From assembly GCA_029339195.1 (NCBI GenBank), contig JAPTJF010000061.1:124001-188000 (forward strand): 64,000 bases of DNA, in the 5' to 3' direction. This stretch comes from Micractinium sp. NFX-FRZ (Eukaryota > Chlorophyta > Trebouxiophyceae > Chlorellales > Chlorellaceae). Position 1 is the first letter of the stretch. Every line of letters starts with the position of its first letter. Shown piece after piece: positions 54,628 to 64,000 of this stretch. The position numbers and the translations under genes were made by a program. The notes below the pieces were generated by a model, which saw only the letters and a list, made by a program, of their open reading frames with translations, was not told the DNA's origin and did not search any database.

Positions 54628-54946
54628 GTTTCGGTGCTGCTTCCGACACCTCACCGATGATCGAACACCAATACCAGGGGGAATATTGTAAAGTGAAACG
54701 ATCAAACAAGGGCGAGTTTAAGAAGAAACGCTGCCTAGTGCAAGTCCTCGAGGCCACGAGGGCAGCCCAGGGATGAGGTGGAATGGAAAGGCGGGCGAGC
54801 TGGGGTCCTTGGGAGGCGCCCGTGCAATCAGGAAGCGCAACAACCACTAAACGCTGGCCTCCAGCACCTCAAACACCAACCAATAGCATCGCTCAAGCAG
54901 AACAACAAGTTGCCAGAGGGCCCGGCAGGAAGCAGCAGCAGCCAAG
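54628..54946. promoter_or_regulatory. Divergent promoter region, mannanase / eIF2-gamma
   Basis: 319 bases between divergent start codons. AT-richer near 54665-54740 (GAATATTGTAAAGTGAAACG), which includes a plus-strand TGTAA with no upstream gene on that strand to use it. No TATA box clearly placed. Confidence 0.4.
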
Positions 54947-57900
54947 ATGGCGAGCAAGGCGGGGAAGGGGCTCATGGAGCAGGTGGGCGCCGCGATCAGC
55001 GGGCATGCAGCTGGGGTGATGGCCTGCTGGCTCGCCGAGCCGCACGGCCATCTCTGGCTTCTTCCACCAAGCGACAGGCTACGGGGCTGGCGCATTGGCA
55101 GCTGGCCGCTCCGCAGCTGCGCTCTCCCACGGCCGCCGCCGCCACCTGCCGCCAGCCGCCGCCGCCGCGCCGCCACCTGCGCTCACTCTCCTGCCTGCCT
55201 GCCTTGCCTGCAGAACCTGGCCACTCTAGATGTGGCACAGCTCACTCCGCTGTCCCCTGAGGTCATCTCGCGGCAGGCCACCATCAACATCGGTGCGCAG
55301 CTGCGCTGTGGAGTGCCGTTCTTTTAGTGGCGCCCTGGCAGAGCAGCCAGGCAGCACAGCGGCGGCAGCAGCGCTGCAAGATTTGGCTGCAGCTTGCCTC
55401 AACTGACCCGGATCTAGTCGACAGCCTGCACCGGGTTGTGGAGCCGCATGTCGTGCGCTGGCTGCGGCCCGGGCGCCCCCGCTCACAGCGCACCCAAAGC
55501 TTCCGTCCTGCAGGCACGATTGGCCACGTGGCGCACGGCAAGTCGACGGTGGTCAAGGCCATCTCTGGCGTGCAGACTGTGCGCTTCAAGAACGAGCTGG
55601 AGCGCAACATTACCATCAAGCTGGGGTATGCCAATGCAAAGATCTACAAGTGCGCCGACGCTCGCTGCCCCCGCCCCGCCTGCTACAAGGCGTACGGCAG
55701 CAGCAAGGAGGACCACCCCAAGTGCGACGTGCCAGGTAGGCGCAGCACGCACAGCATGCACAGCAGCTTGCCGTGTCAGCCCGTCCAGTCGTGAGGAGGA
55801 GTGCGTGGCAGGACGGCGGGGCGTGGGAGTTGTAGGGCGCGGGCAGCACAAGGAGGGCCATCCTACATGCACGGTATGCCATGTCAGCAGCAGGGACAGG
55901 GGTGCCAGCTCGCACAACAAGGAGCGCTGAGCAGTGGAGCGGCGGAACGTGGGGGGCAGCAAAGCAGGAAATGGTTGCAGCCGCAAGGCGCAGAGAGGGC
56001 GGAGCAGGGGGACGTGGCATGAGGCGGTGGAGGCTTCGTCGGCGCCTGCCCGCTCACTCCGCACGCTCCTTGCAATTGCTGCCCGCTCGCTTCTCACCGT
56101 GCTGTCGTCGTACTTGTTTCTGCTTTCTAGGCTTTGAGGACGCGGAGATGGAGCTGGTGCGCCACGTCAGCTTTGTGGACTGCCCCGGCCACGACATTCT
56201 GATGGCCACCATGCTCAACGGCGCCGCCGTCATGGACGGCGCCCTGCTGCTCATCGCCGCCAACGAGCCGTGCCCGCAGCCGCAGACGAGCGAGCACTTG
56301 GCGGCGGTGGAGATCATGCGCCTGCAGCACATCATCATCCTGCAGGTGGGTGGGTGCACGCCAGTTGGTCCTTGGTTGCACCAGGTTGGAGTGAGGGAGG
56401 CAGGTGAGCGTGGAGAGATCATACGCCTGCAGCACAGCGTCATCGGCCTGCAGGTGGGTGCACGCACCAAGTGTTGAGTGTGCTAAAACAAAGCACTGCG
56501 TTTGTGGCAGGGGAGCAGGAGGGCTGCAAGGTGGAGGTCACGCGGCTGCACAGAATTGTGTCCTGCTGCGTGGCCACATTTGTGTGCGACAACCAGAGAG
56601 CATGGCGTGGCTTTGCCGCCTGTTGAATCCCGCCTCCTCTGCTGCTCACCTGTAGCCCGCTGGCTCCGCTCACTTCCCTGCTTTCCTGTTTCCCCTGTGC
56701 CCCCGGGCCTGACTTGCAGAACAAGGTTGACCTTGTGACGGAAGCGGCAGCGCTGAACCAGCACGAGACCATCCAGCGGTTCATCCAGGTAGGCAGCAGG
56801 CTCAGCACCGGCGTGCACCTCAGCACACTGCCATCCCCTCAGCACTACCGGCGTACCTCGGCACTTTTGCCGTGCCTCAGCACTAGAAGCACTAGCCTAG
56901 CAGGCCTGCGCACACCTCCTGGCCTGGCTTGCAGCGGCTTCTAATGCAACAGGGCAGCCAGGCGGGCGGGTGGGCAGCAGCCGGACTGCCCGCCTGCACG
57001 GCCAAGCACTGGTATGCGCTGAGCGCCGATCATGCCGGTACCTTGGCCGCTGCCCCTGCAACCCCGCCTCGTGTGCCATCCCTCTCATGCAGGGCACGAT
57101 CGCAGAGGGCGCCCCCGTGGTGCCGATCTCGGCGCAGCTCAAGTATAATGTGGACGCGGTGTGCGAGTATCTGGTCAAGAAGATCCCTGTGCCTGTGCGC
57201 GACTTCATCTCGCCGCCGCAGGTGTGTGAGTTTGTGGTGTGTGTGTGTGTGCGCGCGTGGAGGGATGCTGCGTGGCGGGTGGGGGCAGCTGTGGAGGGGT
57301 GCAAGGCAGGCCAGTGTGCCTGGCTCTCGCCACCGCACGTGCTGGGATAGACCCGGGGCGACGGCTGCAGGGGCTGCGCCTGCCCGCTCCCCCTTCTGCC
57401 AGATGATTGTGCGCCTGCCCCCCCCCCCCGCCAGATGATTGTGATCCGCTCGTTTGACGTGAACCGGCCGGGCAGCGAGGTGGACGACATCAAGGGCGGC
57501 ATTGCGGGAGGCAGCATCCTGCAGGTGGGGAAGCTGCCGGGAAGGTGCTGAGAAGCTGGTTGCGGTGGGGTGCAGAACAACGAACAACTACCAGGGGGTG
57601 GTGGGGAGGAACGGCTGGCAAGGAGGTTGCGGCGTGAGCTGCTAGCCGGCGCGCACAGCAGCATGCTGAATTACCAGCAAGCTGCAGCAACAGCATCAGC
57701 ATCAGCAGGAGCGCACTGCACTGCACGCCAGCTGCACCAAGCACATGCACGCACGCCAGGCAAAAAGCAGAGGCCGCCGATAAATTGCATGAGATGGCCT
57801 CTCGTCACGCTTTTGGCACAGCAGGCAGCGGTGACAAAAGTGGGCGCGGTGACATGATCCCCTGATCCGTAGCTCAATCCACGCCGCAACATCACACACA

Positions 57901-59647
57901 CCCATGCAACGCACACATGAACAGTGCATGCCACGCACACAGGGGTTGCACTCACACACACGCACGCTGCAGCCTCCCGTCAGGCCGCTCATTGTGCCGC
58001 TCACAATGTTGCTTCCTCTCGGTCCGAGCGCACGTGCCACAACTCGGTCTTTTCGCTAGCTTCACATCCCCCTTTCCTTTCACACTACTTCCCCCTGCCT
58101 CCGCTGCCCCCCTGCCTTCCCGCCTCCCCACAGGGCGTGCTGCGCATGGGGCAGGAGATTGAGGTGCGGCCGGGCGTGGTGACCAAGGACGCCAGCGGCG
58201 CCATCAAGTGCATACCCATCCGCTCCCGCATCGTCTCCCTGTTTGCGGAGCAGAACCCGCTGCAGTTTGCGGTGCCCGGAGGGCTGATCGGGGTGGGGAC
58301 CACTGTGGACCCCACACTCACGCGCGCGGATCGCCTGGTCGGGCAGGTGCGTGGTGCCTGGGTGCCGCGGGTGTTGTGAGTGTGAGGGTAGGATCCAGAT
58401 GATTGCCTCGTTGGAGCAGCGTGTTGGGGCGTGGCTGTGTGGAGGAGGGCATGGCGGAGGGAGCACCTGCCCGCAAGGCCGCCGTGCTGCTCAAGTACGC
58501 CGCCGCATGCTAACAGCCCTCTGCCCTGAAAGCTTTCCTAGCTTCAGCACCCTGTTTGAATCAAGTCCCCGCTGCTCCCCCCTCTCTGTCACTAACTATG
58601 TTCAGGTGCTGGGTGAGGTTGGTGCCCTGCCCGAGGTCTTCACCGAACTGGAGATCAACTTCTTCCTGCTGCGCCGCCTGCTGGGAGTGCGCACCAGCGG
58701 AGACGAGAAGCAGGGCAAGGTGCGCGGCGGCGGGGGCGGGGCAGGGCGGGTGGGGGATTGGCGGGGGGCCGTGGAAGTGGCGTAGAGGTTGGGGGTCTGG
58801 GAAGGGGCGTCAAAGTGGCGCGGAGGGGCGAGGGACAGGGACAGGGGGGGCAGGGGAAGCAGTGCGTTGGGACCATGTCACCTAAGCAGCATCTGCAGGC
58901 AGTCAGGCAGGCACGGTGCTTTCCCCCGCCAGCACGCGCCCTCCCCTCTCACGCTTCAATCGTCTCACCTCACTTCCCCCCACCTCACCTCCCCCACTGC
59001 CATCCGCCTCTCCGCTCTTCATGCCTGCAGGTCAGCAAGCTTTCCAAGAACGAGGTTCTCATGCTTTGCCACACCCTGCCGCCCCTTCTCACTGCCGCAT
59101 TGCCCGCTCGCCTCTCATTCTCTGCCTGCCCCCCATGCTCATTTCCTCACAAGCAGGTCAGCAAGCTTGCCAAGAACGAGGTGCTCATGCTCAACATTGG
59201 CTCCATGTGCACCGGAGCGCGCGTGGTGGCGGTGAGTCGCTGAGCTGGACTGCGCTGGACTGTGCCGGACTGTGCGCTGTGGTCTGCTGGGGTGCCTGCT
59301 CTTCTCCCTGGCCCCTGCCTTTTGCTGGCCTCCTCATCATGGGTCGAACTGCGATTGAGATCATGATCACATCCTGCCGCTCGTGTCGCTTGTTTGCCAC
59401 CCGCAAAGCACCAGTTGCCGCCGTTTGCCTCCTTCCTGCTGCTTATTGAGTTTCAATCCTAAAACTCTCTCTTCCATGTCCGCCACGTGCCCGCCCGCAG
59501 GTCAAGCACGACCTGGCCAAGCTGCAGCTGACCAGCCCGGTGTGCACCAAGGAGGGGGAGAAGATTGCGCTGTCCCGCCGAGTGGAGAAGCACTGGCGCC
59601 TCATCGGGTGGGGGCAGATCCAGCGGGGCCTGGCGCTCGGCGCATGA
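54947..59647 (+). CDS. eIF2G: Translation initiation factor eIF2 subunit gamma
   Basis: Eleven exons (54947-54982, 55214-55292, 55514-55735, 56131-56345, 56720-56788, 57093-57221, 57435-57524, 58134-58346, 58606-58719, 59157-59231, 59501-59647) give 462 residues; animal eIF2-gamma is about 472. GTPase motifs: [18 protein letters not shown] and PISAQ. The zinc-knuckle insert typical of e/aIF2-gamma is present ([15 protein letters not shown] to HPKC). Domains II and III follow ([59 protein letters not shown]). The C-terminus matches the family ([18 protein letters not shown]). It carries initiator Met-tRNA to the 40S ribosome in the cytosol. The GCTTTGAGG exon uses a TAG acceptor. Three introns hold copies of adjacent exon edges. 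Confidence 0.96.
56311..56470 (+). repeat. Copy of the eIF2-gamma exon 4 tail
   Basis: The exon end reading [12 protein letters not shown] with donor at 56345/56346 recurs at about 56405-56456, reading [13 protein letters not shown] and again followed by GTGGGTGCACGC. Spacing 110 bases; donor intact. Confidence 0.93.
57396..57450 (+). repeat. Copy of the eIF2-gamma exon 7 acceptor
   Basis: GCCAGATGATTGTG occurs at 57399-57412 and again at 57431-57444 (real junction), separated by a poly-C tract. The copied acceptor is 32 bases upstream and out of frame. Confidence 0.88.
59025..59200 (+). repeat. Copy of the eIF2-gamma exon 10 start
   Basis: The real exon start [12 protein letters not shown] (59157) is preceded by a copy at 59031 reading [12 protein letters not shown], each after a CAG acceptor. 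The copy is 126 bases upstream, in frame, and the frame stays open between them, so its use would add 42 codons. Confidence 0.93.
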
Positions 59648-60764
59648 TGCATGCACCCCCTTCTTCCTTTCCTGTGTGTTGCACACGCCCCTCGGCGCAT
59701 GGCGCACCCCCTGCTTCCTTTTTCCACTGTTGCACACGTATGTCTCTCTGCGCAGCTGGCTGGCTGGCTGGCCGTGCCTCCTGGCGGAGCGGTGCCTCCT
59801 CGGCTCCCCTTCCCCTTTGTTTGTCACGCCTGCCAGCCGATGCTGCGCTGAGCTCTGCTCGCTTGCCTCTTTTGCTGTCAGCGTCTACCCCCCCCTTGTC
59901 CCTCCCTGATTTTGCTCCCCGCCATCCGCTCCCCGCTCCCCCGCTGCCCCTCTCTGACTGCTCGACACTCCCATGCTGCCACCGTCTGCAACGGCGCACC
60001 GCACTGCCTGCAAGCCACCCTTCACATGTCAGTCCGTCGGTCCCATGGGAAGGGCTGCGATTTGGCTGGCTGCCAGCCCGCCAAGTGTGTGTTTCAGGGC
60101 ATTGAGCGCTACACGTGGGATCCTGCCCCGCCACCGCCACCAGCCTGGCCCTGGATTCAACCTCAGCCCATCTGACTGTCAGGCTGGTAGCTCGCAGCAG
60201 GCTGACAACGAACATGGTGGGCCATTGCAACAGGGGGCGGGGTGCATCGGCCTCGGGCCCAAACAAAATGGTTGGGACACAAAATGTGGGTGTGAAGGGT
60301 GGGGCAGTGGCAGCAATGAGGGGAAGGGAGGGTGGTGGGTGGCGTCAAGGGTTTTAAAAACACTCAGATCAAAAGTCATGATGTCAGGTCGGTCTAAGTG
60401 TCAAAGGGGCTTGGCAGAGGCGTCAAAATGGGCGGAGGGGTGCGCCGGCAGGCAGGAGTGAAAGAAGTGGGCCAGAGTTTGCTGGGTTCAACGGTAAGGC
60501 ATGGCGCGTGCATGCTGAACTCCGCATGCAAAAAGGGTTCGGGTTTTGTTATCGCTTTCAAAAGGGGGCATCCGATGTTCATTGCAAAACAAAATGGGTC
60601 GGGCTGGTTTGTTGAGTTCAATCTGGGGGGTAAATTGCAAACAAAAGATGCTTTGGTTGTTGAGTTTTCATACAAAAGGGTTGCTGGGCTTGCGTTGTCC
60701 GTTTCTACAGTGCACCGTCTTGTGAGGAGAGGAGGGCCAGCACAGCCTCACATCTCACTGCCAC
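59648..60764. other. Convergent intergenic region with an AT-richer island
   Basis: 3' flanks of eIF2-gamma (+) and the phosphatase-like gene (-). From about 60340 to 60700 the sequence is clearly less GC-rich than anything nearby, with A-runs (GGTTTTAAAAACACTC, CAAAACAAAATGGG, GCAAACAAAAGATG). A plus-strand frame at 60398-60877 spans it and reads protein-like in the middle (FVIAFKRGHPMFIAKQNGSG), but shows no known domain, so I do not call it a gene. A long 3' UTR or a transposon relic are the other options. Confidence 0.4.
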
Positions 60765-63534
60765 TCACACAGACATGTGCGGCAGCTTGTCTGTGGATTG
60801 CACACGCTCCCAGCCGCGCCGGCGGCGCAGGTGCTGCTGCGTGTGCCGCGCCAGAACCACCACAGCCGCCGTGGTGACCGCCAGTGCTGATGCCACGGCG
60901 GCCAGTGCTGCCAGCAGTGCAGCAGCGTTGCGGGCCTGCCGAAGGGTGAGGCACGCTTGGGGTCCAAGAACTCTGTCGCACTTGCTCTCATCCAAGTTGC
61001 ACGTGTGCTGCTGCAGCGGGCGGTCCTGCTTGGGTGCCCGTTGGGTGGGGCATGGACAAGGAGGGAGACGAGGGGGCACGCTCAGTGCTGCCTTCCCAGC
61101 GTATAAGCACGCGGCCGGGGCAGGCAGGCAGGCAGGCAGGCGGGCTGCCCAGCCAGCTGCTGTGTGTTTTCAAGCAGCCAATACAGCAGGCTCCGGCAGC
61201 AGGCGCGCCGTGCATGCCGGCCTGGCCCCCCAGGCCGTACAGCCTTCCACTGGAAAGCCCCATCTGCACACCTTGGGGGCCGGCGCCGGCGCCTGCTCCT
61301 GCTTGGAGCCGTCCTGCTGGCGGATCCACGTGGCGCTCTCTGCCGCATCCTGTCCCATGCGCAGCTCAATCACGCGTGCACCCCGCTGCAGGGCGCCCGT
61401 GCTGGGGGACCAGGGTCCATAGGAGCCAAATCTGTTGTGGGGTGTCCACAGGAGAGTGATGGTGTCAACAGGTGGGAGGGGCACGAGGGTGTGGGGTGTG
61501 CGGGTATGGGAGGGCAGCCGCGGCACGGCAGCGCAGCCCCAGCAGCAGCGCAGCACGCCGAAAGCTTGCTTCTCACTGCCCCCAAGCAGCGGCGTTGCCT
61601 GTCCCAAGCGACGGCTCCGCCTGCCTGCATGAGTGGTGACAGGAGCTCACCCAGACTTGCGGCCATAGGCCAGCCGCACTCCATCCAGCGTGGCGCTGAA
61701 GTCGTTGTTATGGTCATGCCTGCACCACCAGGAGCCCAGGAGGACAGCCCCAGGCAAAGCTGAGCCGGACGCATGCTGTAGGGTGACCCTGGCTGGCATG
61801 CGCCACGCTGCAGCGCCCATGGCCACCGTGGCAGCTGGATAGGGCCCCTGTCCTTCGGAGACCAGGAAGCGGGCAGGGCACATGCAGGCATGCAGACAGG
61901 CAGATGAGCGGCTGCCCTCTCGCTGGCCTGCAGACGGGCAGACAGGCAGGCATACAGGCAGCGGACAGGCGGGCAGGACAATGGGCTCACCCAGAGTAGA
62001 CGGCGCCGATGCCGATTTCCCTGCGGGCCGGTTGGCAGGCGGGAGGAGAGATGAAAAGGAGGTGTCAGCACCATCCAGCCTGAGTGCCGCACCAGCAGCC
62101 CACCCTCCCGTTGTGCAGCGCACAGTAGCGGTGCAGCGGCCATCTCTTCCGAAGCAGCCCATCCACAAGGGCACACCCAGGTTGCTCACCGGGCCAGCTC
62201 GAAAAAACCAGAGTCCACCCCCGGGCAGCCCACCATCTCCCCCTTGCTGCCGTTTGCCGCTCCATGGTTCCAGGCCAGCAAGTGCTGGGGGAGGGGGATG
62301 TGGATAAAGGCGAGGGAGGGGACGCGGGGAAGGAGCGCCGCCTGATGCCGCACCCACTCCACCGTCTCGGCAGGCACGCAGCCCCTGTGGGCAGATAGAT
62401 GAGCACGACGTGTGCAAGCAGTGGGAGACGAGCGCAGGGAAGGCGGCATCTGTTGCCCCTACACATGTCTCAGATATGATGCTGCCGTTGGATGTGTGCG
62501 CCCTGCCCCGCCCCGTCCCCTTCAACCTCCGCTCACCCCGCTCATCCCTCCCATGCCTTGCTGTCTCTGCCACTGACAATGTGCCCCGCCCCGCCCCTTT
62601 TAAGCTTACCATCCCCAGGCCAGCCGCCCGCAGCCTCTGTTCCCAGAGTCCAGCATCCATATGCGGGCAGCCACCTTGGGTTCGCCCCCATCAGCAGCGG
62701 CCTTGGAAGAAGGCTCCAGCACATCGATCCAGTAAGCGCCGCCAGCTGGCAGATGCTGCGGGCCAGGCCTCGTCAGCGACAGCTGGCCGCCGCTGGCGGC
62801 GTCCAGCTCAGCAATCTTCCTGCGGCTGAGATCTGCCTCCCCGTCATGGTTGCCTAGTATGGAGGCCCAAGGCACGCCGCCAGAGCGCAGGGGCGCCACC
62901 AGGCGCTGCCACTGCTGCCCATACCAGCTGCTGGCGGTGCGGTCCCCGCCGGCGGCAGCCGCCGCCAGGCGTGCCACGCGGGCGGGGAGGTTGGCAGCCG
63001 GGTAGGCAAAGCTAGAAAGCATGTCCCCTGATAGCACCGCCAGGCTGGGCTTCTCGGCAGCAAGCACGCTCTCAATGAGCTGCAGGGTGGCAAGGGAGCC
63101 AAAGAGGGGCACAAGATGGGCAGCAGTGGTGGGGTCTGCAGCTGGACTGTGCATGGAAACGGGGTGCTATATGGACTGTGCATGTCACCCAATGGCGGCG
63201 GAAGGCATGGGGGAGAGAGAACGCTGCAGGCCGGCGCCCCACAACCGACAACGGCCAGCCCGCTTGACACACTGCCATCCGAGTGCCATGCAGCATTGAA
63301 CCACAGTCGGCGATGTCGGCTCTCCAGGGAGGTGAAACTCAAACCGTGCCCGCCTGCCTGCAGTGTGGCGGCATCCTTGTCGGCGCTCTCGCCAAAATGC
63401 AAGTCGGTCAGCTGCACCAGCGTCAGGCGCCCGTCGTCTCCAAAGCGCACGGATCCTTGCGCCGCCACCACCGACAGGGCTGCCAGACAGAGCGCCCAGA
63501 GCGCCCAGAGCGCTTCTGCTCTTCCAAGCGCCAT
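60765..63534 (-). CDS. Purple acid phosphatase-like metallophosphoesterase with C-terminal membrane anchor
   Basis: Seven exons (63534-63358, 63079-62610, 62384-62190, 62020-61991, 61719-61651, 61431-61272, 61025-60765) give about 453 residues. A signal peptide (ALWALWALCLAALSVVAAQG) is followed by the calcineurin-like metal-binding blocks: QLTDLHFG, LSGDML, ILGNHD, FIHIPLP and GHDHNNDF. The order and the GRKSGFGSYG end resemble plant single-domain PAPs of the PAP16/28/29 group. Exon 7 adds a Cys-containing linker, one transmembrane helix (about residues 402-428, Ala/Val/Leu-rich) and a basic cytosolic tail (LRRRRGW), making it a type I membrane protein. Likely hydrolyses phosphate esters outside the cell or in the secretory lumen; activity unproven. 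Exon 4 is 30 bases. The intron after exon 1 has a GC donor. Confidence 0.88.
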
Positions 63535-63694
63535 TGCCCTTCTCGTGGCTGGCAGCGTCAAACGGGGGTATCCATGCTGTTTTGGACTCCGCTCTAACCG
63601 ACAATCAATTTGACTGAGTGCTGAAGCGGAGAGGTATCTTCTCCGCACCTCGCTGCGGGCTGCGTGCTGCGGCAGCTGGTTTGGTGGGCTTAAA
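63535..63694. promoter_or_regulatory. Divergent promoter region, phosphatase / edge ORF
   Basis: 160 bases between the phosphatase start (-) and the Met of the edge ORF (+). If the edge ORF is real this is another short bidirectional promoter. Confidence 0.3.
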
Positions 63695-64000
63695 ATGGAG
63701 CCAAATGGCGTCTCGACCTTTGCGATAGTGCGAGTGGCCGGTGTGGGGTGTCTCCTTCTGTGCGCGCCCCGATCCGCGCTCTGCACAGGCGGTGCCGACC
63801 GCTGGCGGCAGGCGTGTGGCATCTCAATGAAGCTCTGCTTGGCATGCGTCTACAAGGAAGGATGCGCCCTGTTCAACGTATCACGTGCTTGCTGTATGAC
63901 ACGCAAGGTGGATGCGGTAGGATATAACCTGCAGAATTGCAGCGTGCCACCGCCTCCTGCCCGGCACACGTGCCAGCCTGCCTTGCACGCATCTGTGCCT
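63695..64000 (+). CDS. Start of a possible Cys-rich secreted protein, cut by the window edge
   Basis: An open frame from the ATG at 63695 runs 102 codons to the window end without a stop. It begins MEPNGVSTFAIVRVAGVG with a hydrophobic core (GVGCLLLCAPRSALC) that looks like a signal peptide. About a dozen cysteines follow in short spacings (QACG, KLCLACVYKEGC, RACCM, NCSV), suggesting a disulfide-rich extracellular domain. Placement directly divergent from the phosphatase start, 160 bases away, supports a real gene. A GT donor may occur inside. Family not recognised. Confidence 0.42.
   Translation, partial: MEPNGVSTFAIVRVAGVGCLLLCAPRSALCTGGADRWRQACGISMKLCLACVYKEGCALFNVSRACCMTRKVDAVGYNLQNCSVPPPPARHTCQPALHASVP

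Noticed and set aside
60398..60877. 159-codon plus-strand ORF over the AT-rich island
   Set aside because: Its 3' part overlaps the phosphatase C-terminal exon antisense, and no domain is visible; kept only as a finding about composition.
1..64000. Bacterial or organellar origin of the window
   Set aside because: Dense spliceosomal introns, nuclear polymerase and eIF2 genes, and plastid-targeting presequences show eukaryotic nuclear DNA.

Overview
The window is intron-dense, GC-rich nuclear DNA of a green alga. It most resembles a trebouxiophyte of the Chlorella/Micractinium type. Reasons: about 120 short GT/GC-AG introns in 15 spliced genes; TGTAA-type polyadenylation words after several genes; and plant-lineage genes, namely the UV-B receptor UVR8, a DUF2358 plastid protein, a thylakoid-lumen cyclophilin and a DnaJ-type zinc-finger plastid protein. 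I saw no tRNA, rRNA, CRISPR array or autonomous transposon. Most gene models below were joined by hand from splice sites; unless an entry says otherwise, reading phase is conserved across every junction.

Layout: 1.4-3.7 kb (-) secreted coiled-coil/barwin-like protein; 5.3-9.3 kb (-) splicing factor U2AF65; 9.7-12.2 kb (+) Era-type organellar GTPase; 12.8-19.7 kb (+) DAG-lipase-like class 3 lipase; 20.4-23.0 kb (-) lumenal cyclophilin; 23.1-29.9 kb (+) a fusion of an FGGY sugar kinase with ribulose-phosphate 3-epimerase; 30.5-31.4 kb (+) DnaJ-type zinc-finger protein; 32.1-34.5 kb (-) DUF2358 protein; 35.0-35.6 kb (+) a possible 53-residue protein; 36.1-37.1 kb (-) ankyrin/coiled-coil protein; 37.8-39.9 kb (+) RNA polymerase subunit RPB5; 40.6-44.5 kb (+) UVR8; 45.4-54.6 kb (-) secreted GH5 mannanase with EGF and PAN domains; 54.9-59.6 kb (+) eIF2-gamma; 60.8-63.5 kb (-) membrane-anchored purple acid phosphatase-like protein; 63.7 kb to the edge (+) start of a Cys-rich secreted-type ORF.

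Two signals stand out. First, one continuous exon joins the C-terminus of an FGGY pentulose kinase to the N-terminus of ribulose-5-phosphate 3-epimerase, so two consecutive steps into the pentose phosphate/Calvin pool would sit on one cytosolic polypeptide. Second, introns throughout the window carry decayed local copies of the neighbouring exon edge, including its splice site. I count more than fifteen cases in eight genes, several in three copies. At least two copied acceptors (U2AF65 and eIF2-gamma) would extend the protein in frame, and one RPB5 copy forms a complete 31-codon in-frame exon. One U2AF65 intron is itself bounded by the two halves of such a repeat, as expected for intron birth by tandem duplication. 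About 5% of introns have GC donors.

The genes are otherwise a mix of nuclear housekeeping (splicing, transcription, translation), organelle maintenance and secreted cell-wall or phosphate functions, with no operon-like logic.
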